In this document: piece after piece, positions 58,201-64,000 of the stretch
How the letters are laid out: the number at the start of each line of letters is the position of its first letter
How positions within the stretch are numbered: the stretch's first letter is position 1
Source: Chara braunii
Taxonomy: Eukaryota > Streptophyta > Charophyceae > Charales > Characeae
Assembly (NCBI GenBank): GCA_003427395.1
Contig: BFEA01000336.1
Coordinates: 950,409-1,014,408, forward strand
Length of the DNA: 64,000 nt
Reading direction: 5' to 3'
Program-made: the position numbers and the translations under genes
The notes under the pieces: generated by a model
Told to the model about the DNA's origin: nothing
Databases searched by the model: none
Seen by the model: the letters and a program-made list of their open reading frames with translations, nothing else

Positions 58201-58650
58201 GCAGCTCAGCGACTCCGATCGCTGAGTGGTGATTAGACAACGGTGACGTCAGCCAAAAACGTCCCACTGCGGAGTTCGTTTGTAATCCGTATCCTGCTCT
58301 GCTCTTCCCCAGCTTGCTCAGTACACTTTCAAGTATGTCCTGACTGGTGACGCACGTATTGATTGCTTGAGAGTAACTGCCTCGCGACTTCGGAATCATT
58401 TAGGTTTGCCAAAGGAGCGACTCGGCACAATTCTCATCCGACATCCCCCCCCCTTCTCTGTAGCTATGAGCGCGCGTCTTTCTCTCCTTCTATTTGTCAC
58501 TGAGAACGCGCGCCCCTCACACTTGATATGATGTCGCACTCGTGCACCCCGATCTTTTTTACTCGCCCCTCTTCGCCCCTCTCATGCCTGCAGTTCATGC
58601 GCTGACCTCTCTTCATCCTCCCCTCCCTCACGCTCAAGAAGGTCCCATGT
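55210..58650. other. No recognised gene; possibly outer LTR of element C
   Basis: Only short frames. One plus-strand frame (57544-57798) has normal composition but no ATG of note and no recognisable motif. Phrases such as AGTGGTCA and ACTACCAGT near 56850-56890 recur loosely. Confidence 0.35.
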
Positions 58651-58651
58651 C

Positions 58652-59104
58652 TCAGCCTGTCCACACGTAACTACCTCGTGGCCTTTTTACTCTCGTCTCG
58701 ATGATGGGTGGAACTGGCCTCTGACCCCCTTTTAACTGGACTCGCCAGTGGGTGCTTTCGGCGGTCTGGTCCAGTCCGTGCCAGGACTGGGTTTCAGCCT
58801 CCCGGTCGCTAGCCTTGCTCTCCTCCTCGGAATCACAGTCCATGTGCTCTTGTTCTCGCTCCACCGTGTCTGTGGATGTATCCTCCTCCAAGTAAGTGAC
58901 CTTCACCTTGATTTCATCCGTGACAATGTCTCGCCTGCCCCTTCTCTCAGCTTGATCCCTCACCTCAGTAATTGCCAACTGCAAGCTCTGATCTGCCGTC
59001 ATCTCTCCTTCTTTTCCCCCTTCTACGTTTATCTTCAGCCTCGCCTCCCGCCTGTCGTAGCTGTAGTCCAGCACGACTGTTACCGTAGGCCCTTTCCCCG
59101 ACAT
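58652..59104 (-). CDS. Hypothetical ORF, 150 aa
   Basis: ATG-initiated, with a balanced composition: MSGKGPTVTVVLDYSYDRR, then LKINVEGGKEGEM, an amphipathic helix (LQLAITEVRDQAERRG), an acidic middle (CDSEEESKASD) and a Trp/Pro-rich end. The beginning loosely resembles the D2 strand-turn-helix pattern, which might make it a remnant of the same element family. I do not regard that as shown. No family recognised. Confidence 0.35.
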   Translation of the reverse strand: MSGKGPTVTVVLDYSYDRREARLKINVEGGKEGEMTADQSLQLAITEVRDQAERRGRRDIVTDEIKVKVTYLEEDTSTDTVEREQEHMDCDSEEESKASDREAETQSWHGLDQTAESTHWRVQLKGGQRPVPPIIETRVKRPRGSYVWTG

Positions 59105-59179
59105 CTGCTCTCATTTCCAGAGGAACTGAAGGTACCTTGGCCTATACCCATACAACCCACTGCTGCGTACCATAGCTGA

Positions 59180-61780
59180 CCCTCTCTCTGCCGGATAATA
59201 CACAGTCCCTGGACGCAGAGTTTAGAAACAGCCACATTCTAACACTCAGGGCACTCGCACGCAGACAAACTCGCACACCAATCTCACTGCTCGAACCTCT
59301 TTAGCTTACCATAATCAGCGTAACAGGGCTGCCCAAGTCCAAATATCCAGAGGCTCATCTCCCCCAGCCTTTATAGGATCCCCGCTTACCACAATCCCCG
59401 TGTTCTAAACGAAGATTCTTCAGACTATATAAATTAAGGAAAATGTCATTTTTAAAGATTTTAATAAGACGAGTAAAATGAAAGAAACAAGAAGAAACTC
59501 CAGCGGTCACAACGCCAATCTCTAATCCCCTCATTTCAATATGAAATGACCGCGGGTTCGACGTTAGCGGTCCCATAACGGGATACCGACGGTCGCCCGC
59601 CTCTCTTCAAAATGCGCCGTCTGCCTACTTCTATTGGGTACCCGTGTCCGATGGCAAGGAGGAGGCTTATGACCTTCCACGGGGGTGATAGGCCTCCTAC
59701 CGATGCGGCCGCGGGTCGCCCCTCTTTTGGGGTCCTACTGCACGGTGCCTTGTCGGATGGACCAGGCGTAGGGAAACAGCGAAGAGTTGAGCTAGTTTGA
59801 ACCATCAGACGACGATCACGTTTCAAAGTGGACCCGTTGACACCTGGAAATGATAGGCCGAAATATAGGAAAAGGAAAATTAAATATTAATAATAGTAAT
59901 AATAGTAATAATAGTAATAATAATAATGGAAATAACGAAAACGTAAGGACGAAGTAACTAAAGGCCGTCAGATTTTCCCAAACTGAAGCAGGCGTTTCAG
60001 TCGTGCAGATTAGACCTCTTGTTTTCTTTTCACTTTTATTTTTACTTTTCATTCTTTCTTTCTTGTTTTCTTTGCTTAGCCTCTTCTTCTCTGACAGCGG
60101 CCACCTCTCCAAGCACGTAACCCATAACATGACTAAAGGGCACTCGGTGCGCAGTAGAAAAGACCACGTCGGTCCCTCTACCTTCGCGTCCCTGGGCGAA
60201 CCCGGCGTCTACCATGAACAGAGGCCAATAGTGCTCTGTTGTACAGCAGGGCGCCGAGCCTGCGTGGACCAATGGAAGGCCCAGTGGCGCACCCTTTTGT
60301 TGAGGGCAGGCGCCAACGAGGCTGGTCCATAGCAGGGTATAGCTGACAAACTAAATGGGCCTTGGACGTTCGGGAACTACCCGACGAGCCGCGAGTTGTC
60401 AAAGCGACGAATTGGTACTGAGCTGGAACCTGGCACACAGAGGAGGGCCGGGACATCGCGCCCTCCGACAGCGCGCCCCCGTCTAGCTGTGGCATGGCCG
60501 CGCGGAAACTCGGTCACGCGGCCTTGGGTGCCACATAGCGGCTTATATGACTAGATCTCCCAAATTATGACGCCTAGCGTGCCAAAATCATATACTTAAT
60601 GTAGATTGTATACCTAGGTTCCACTTGTGTTTGTGGCTTATGACTTTGTCACACCAACTTATGACGTGATTAGCCTTTGGTTGTGTCCCCCTCATAAATT
60701 AACAGAGAATTGGGCATACACACTTAGAATGTGTCCGGCTCTGTTCAGCAACAAAAGAAAGCAAAGATTCTGAGTAGCTAACTTACGGGTCTCATCCCCC
60801 ATTCAGAAACCTCAAGAAAAACATGTGACCGGGCCGTCCAACTTATAAAGTGTCCCAGCCTCTGAAAGTCAAGCAAACAGCCCATACGAAAAATAAACAC
60901 TTCACTGAGTCAACGCACTCAGAATGGACTCAACCATTGGTTTACCCGATCAAACGCATGCAAAACCAACCTTCCTCCTCCCTTCCCCCAATTCATTTTG
61001 TTTGAATTCACACAAATAAATCTGGATTATCATACATACTTGTTAATTTACCTTTTCAGATCATGTCCTGAAGCGAAAACAATCAAAGGTAATAAGCTTT
61101 ATCAGTCATACTTTTGAACAGATAGTGGGTACTACAATTTTAAAAGATGGGATCACACGTGTAAATCGATCGTTATACCTGAGTGTTCCCGGCCTCCAGA
61201 ACCCCACCTGGGCTCGGGCAGAGCTCTCACAATCAGTGGGCAGACTCCCCATAGAGTCTTGATGCGGTGCTACGGGTTGCAATCCCCCCCGCCCCCTTCC
61301 TCTCGTAACCTCGGATTGAACTTAGAGTAAGAAAGATAAGAGGGGTTTTCAAACGCTCGAAATACAGGAATGTGACACTCAACGCGCGTGAGAGAGACTT
61401 GTTGCCTACATTTCCAGAGGGTTCCGCTATGGTGGTTGAAACACGCAGCAGTTAACCATCCAAAGTCAAATAGGCAACACATTGATCTCTTGATGACTCT
61501 ATAGTTTGCAACAGTAAACTCCCTCTGAAGAGCCTGATCACCTCCTCAGAGTCAAAGTGCTTAAGACTCTGATCAAACCACTGCTACACAGCCTAGAAAG
61601 TTGTGTTCAATCAGAGCACACCCCTTTCACCCCCGTGTTTATTTGCATACGGGCTAAAACGACCCCGAACGGCCAGTGGTTGCCACAACCGCACCTCAAC
61701 CCCAAGACTCACTTTTGTTCCCAACTGACCGCCATAGTCACAACCCGGAAACCAGTCAAGGGTAGTTTCACCTGAGAAAC
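59180..61780. other. No supported gene
   Basis: An (AAT)-type run lies at 59885-59930. Otherwise mixed sequence with short frames. Confidence 0.4.
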
Positions 61781-61791
61781 TACAGTCCGCT

Positions 61792-61900
61792 TGTGCTAAA
61801 AAAGAACATAGTTCATATGTGCTGGAAAATAACACAGTTCACGTGTGCTGAAAAAGAACACGGTCCGCCTGTGCTGAAAAAGAGCACAGTCCGCTTGTGC
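61792..61900. repeat. 26-bp tandem repeat, four units
   Basis: TGTGCTGAAAAAGAACAC followed by AGTCCGCT or a variant recurs four times with a partial fifth. Confidence 0.9.
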
Positions 61901-62439
61901 TTTATTCAAAGTGTGACTTAAGACATATGCAATAACCCATGCCATATTCCTCGTGGAACTGAGGGTCATCAGAAGGCCTACTTGGCCGCCCTCAGCCCAG
62001 GCGGAACCAGGGCAGAAAAGGCCCTGCACAAATTCAGGGTTTGGGCGTGTGACAGTTGACTTTGGTCAACTGTCGGTCCACCCAACAGTCAAAGTCCAAA
62101 GGTACCTAGCCCAGGCCGCAGGTCAAGCACACACACTTGTTTGTACGCAGGTACCCAGACAACATCAGGTCCAAGGGAGAAGTCTGCAATTGTACAATCT
62201 GGGCCTTCAACTATGAGTCAATCTGGACGACTGAGGGGAAATGCACCGAGGCCAGACAACCTCGCTGACTACTACTCAAGGCTGGCCTCGAGGAAGTCAA
62301 GGCATTCAGTCTTGCTATGCTGCTTTGACTTTGGCTTGACTTTGGCTAGACGTTGGCTACATGCTGGCTGTGCACAGGCGTTGCGGGGGACAGCACGAGG
62401 TAGAGGCAGCATGTTGGCGTTTTCTCAGTGCGCCAGGCT

Positions 62440-62690
62440 ATGCCGACGTGGCATGCTGACGTGGCGCTGCCTCTGGTATATGTGGCGCTGCCTCTAGTCT
62501 ACGTGGTATGCTGATGTGGCGCTGCCTCTGGTATATGTGGTGCTGCCTCTGGTCGACGTGGCATGCTGACGTGGCGTTGCCTCTGGTACATGTGGCGCTG
62601 CCATTAGTCTATGTGGCATGCTGATGTGGCGCCGTCTCTGGTTTACGTGGTGCTGCTACTGGTCTACACTGATGATGTGGTGAATGCCAC
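62440..62690. repeat. ~63-bp minisatellite (GACGTGGC / CTGCCTCTGGT)
   Basis: Alternating GGCATGCTGACGTGGCGCTG and CCTCTGGTATATGTGGCGCTG phrases recur about four times. It probably lies within the LTR that ends at 63111. Confidence 0.85.
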
Positions 62691-62799
62691 TTGTTTCGAT
62701 TGTTGCTGACCTGGCATTGTCCACGCTGTCTACATAGAGGTGACTGGTTGCGGGGAGGAGGAAGATCGGGATTTGTGGATGTAGGGAATCGGGTACTCA

Positions 62800-63111
62800 C
62801 TTGCAGTTGACATCGTCACTGGAAATCTATTGTGTCTTCGGAGTCTTCATGAGATAAAGTGCCACATGGCACTATTGATTGTGATCAAGAATACACTTAT
62901 TATCATTGATGATATGCTGTGGAAAGAAGCCCGGAGAAGGAGAGGGATCTGAAGGGTTTATTACTATGTGATCTCTCTTCCTCTCCTTTGTCTATTCTCC
63001 CTCCACTCTCTTCTCTTTTTGGTCACTTCACGATCTGGAGACTTTCATGCAGATATTGAAACTGCGGTAGATTTACGACTTCTGAGTATCTATTAAAGTG
63101 GGTTCATTGCA
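62800..63111 (+). repeat. 3' part of a 5' LTR (element E)
   Basis: The U5-like end TTCATTGCA lies immediately upstream of a PBS. The left end is not defined and may lie before the 63-bp minisatellite. Confidence 0.5.
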
Positions 63112-63114
63112 ATT

Positions 63115-63126
63115 TGGTATCGGAGC
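63115..63126 (+). promoter_or_regulatory. Primer binding site, tRNA-iMet type (element E)
   Basis: TGGTATCGGAGC matches TGGTATCAGAGC, the complement of the initiator Met tRNA 3' end common in plant LTR elements, at 11 of 12 bases. It shows that a plus-strand element begins here. A short ATG frame (MSGADMAPR) at 63154 stops at once, possibly at a GTAAGT donor. Confidence 0.7.
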
Positions 63127-63129
63127 AAC

Positions 63130-63772
63130 TTCTTCATCACGATTTGTTGACAGATGTCAGGTGCTGACATGGCACCCAGGTAAGTGGGAGGTGCCATATG
63201 TGCAAAACGAAACGCGTTCATTAACGTGCGCGGTCATACCGCAAGTCTAAACACTGTAGAAATACACTTGCGAGCAACCATCCCTTGAAGATGATGACGA
63301 CGTAGCTCCATTCAATCAAGATATCAGCGAGAGCTTCGTTGGCAATGAGCTGACGTGGCGCTGGTACAGACAGACAACAGAAAAATTGTGGCAAATTTTC
63401 ATTATGGTTTCAACTTCGACATAAGTTGGGACCAACATATGAAGAGGGTGAAATGGTTAGCCCAATCGTTTTGACGGACCGTTTGCATGTTTTCAACCGT
63501 TTGTCAACATGCGGGCCATATGTTTTCAACTGTCGATCAACATATGCTCAACATGATTCCAACACGTCCATATTGGAATTTTTTTTTTGTTTTAACCTTC
63601 CCCCGGATCTGGGAGTTGACAAGTGCGTGAAAATGTTGTTGCAAATGACGGCCGTTGGTGTCGGGCTGACCCGCAGTAGTGAACGTTGATGTTTATCGGG
63701 AAGGCTTGATGTTGTGGATGCGCAGGGCGAAATAAAAAGAAATGGGGGTTTAACTTGAGAGACCTGAAAAGG

Positions 63773-63803
<31 letters not shown>

Positions 63804-63930
63804 AACTGTGTTGTTTTCAGCACGTGTATCCTCTAGGGCCTCTGCGTTGTTGTCAGCCCGTGTATCTCGTTGGGCCCCTGTATCCCCGTTGCAAAAAAGA
63901 AAATAAAATCATGGCGCTGTATCTTTCCAT
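63130..63930 (+). other. Element E internal sequence, no coding region recognised
   Basis: No gag-like frame is visible. A 28-bp poly-A lies at about 63775-63802, followed by two copies of a GTTGTTTTCAGCACGTGTAT-like phrase. Confidence 0.4.
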
Positions 63931-63932
63931 GT

Positions 63933-64000
63933 TCTAGCGAAGATTCACTCTCGTTTTCCACATTTCGATCGTGGAAACTGAGAGTAAATCTTCTGCTAGA
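63933..64000. repeat. 68-bp near-perfect palindrome at the window end
   Basis: The left arm begins TCTAGCGAAGATTCACTCTC and ends TTTTCCAC. The right arm is its near-complement GTGGAAACTGAGAGTAAATC...GCTAGA, with a 9-nt loop. It runs to the last base, so it may continue. Confidence 0.85.

Noticed and set aside
59536-60495. Several 70-110-aa frames on both strands
   Set aside because: They overlap each other on both strands without consistent motifs and look like chance frames.

Overview
The window looks like intergenic, repeat-dominated sequence from a large eukaryotic nuclear genome. The signs are several decayed Ty3/gypsy LTR retrotransposons, hAT-type non-autonomous elements, long (TC)n, (TATC)n and (AAT)n microsatellites, many minisatellites, intron-like signals and two assembly gaps. 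No rRNA or tRNA gene, operon or CRISPR array was seen. Two elements carry an Athila/Tat-style primer binding site complementary to plant tRNA-Asp, so a plant-lineage (streptophyte) host is likely. A charophyte such as Chara is my best guess from the style of the elements, but this is not proven.

Layout. 1-6.5 kb: locally duplicated sequence with several short exon-like pieces ending in good GT donor sites, and a 620-bp hAT-type MITE with a perfect 8-bp target duplication. 6.6-10.2 kb: no recognisable gene. 10.2-11.57 kb: an LTR fragment of element A. 11.57-30.16 kb: element B, an 18.6-kb plus-strand gypsy element with 2.1-kb LTRs, a tRNA-Asp PBS, a 5' array of small ORFs, degenerate gag-pol and a 6.4-kb 3' region full of tandem repeats. 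30.16-36.6 kb: element D, a degenerate plus-strand chromovirus (gag, PR, RT, RNase H, IN, chromodomain). 36.6-41.5 kb: microsatellites and a decayed minus-strand coding region. About 41.8-55.2 kb: element C, a minus-strand relative of A and B, interrupted by a second hAT-like element. 55.2-62 kb: mostly unassigned. 62-64 kb: the end of a further LTR with a tRNA-iMet-type PBS, and a 68-bp palindrome at the window edge.

The most notable observation is that elements A, B and C share a feature I do not know from described gypsy lineages. Their LTRs themselves, and the leader between PBS and gag, encode an array of small proteins built from two recurring domains. I call these D1 (about 115 aa; FPY near the start, YDIRPY in the middle, DGxNW near the end) and D2 (about 80-110 aa; FxxE[IV], an [IR]GxV[KR]G core, then an IT.Q end). 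I count about eleven D1 copies and at least three good D2 copies, on both strands, in all stages of decay. Single stops or frameshifts interrupt otherwise continuous frames, and one LTR ORF has the same ATG and TGA in A and C with lengths of 657 and 656 nt. This argues that the domains were real proteins when the elements were active. All copies seen here are inactive: stops, frameshifts, a mutated protease Asp in C and a mutated RT Asp in B.
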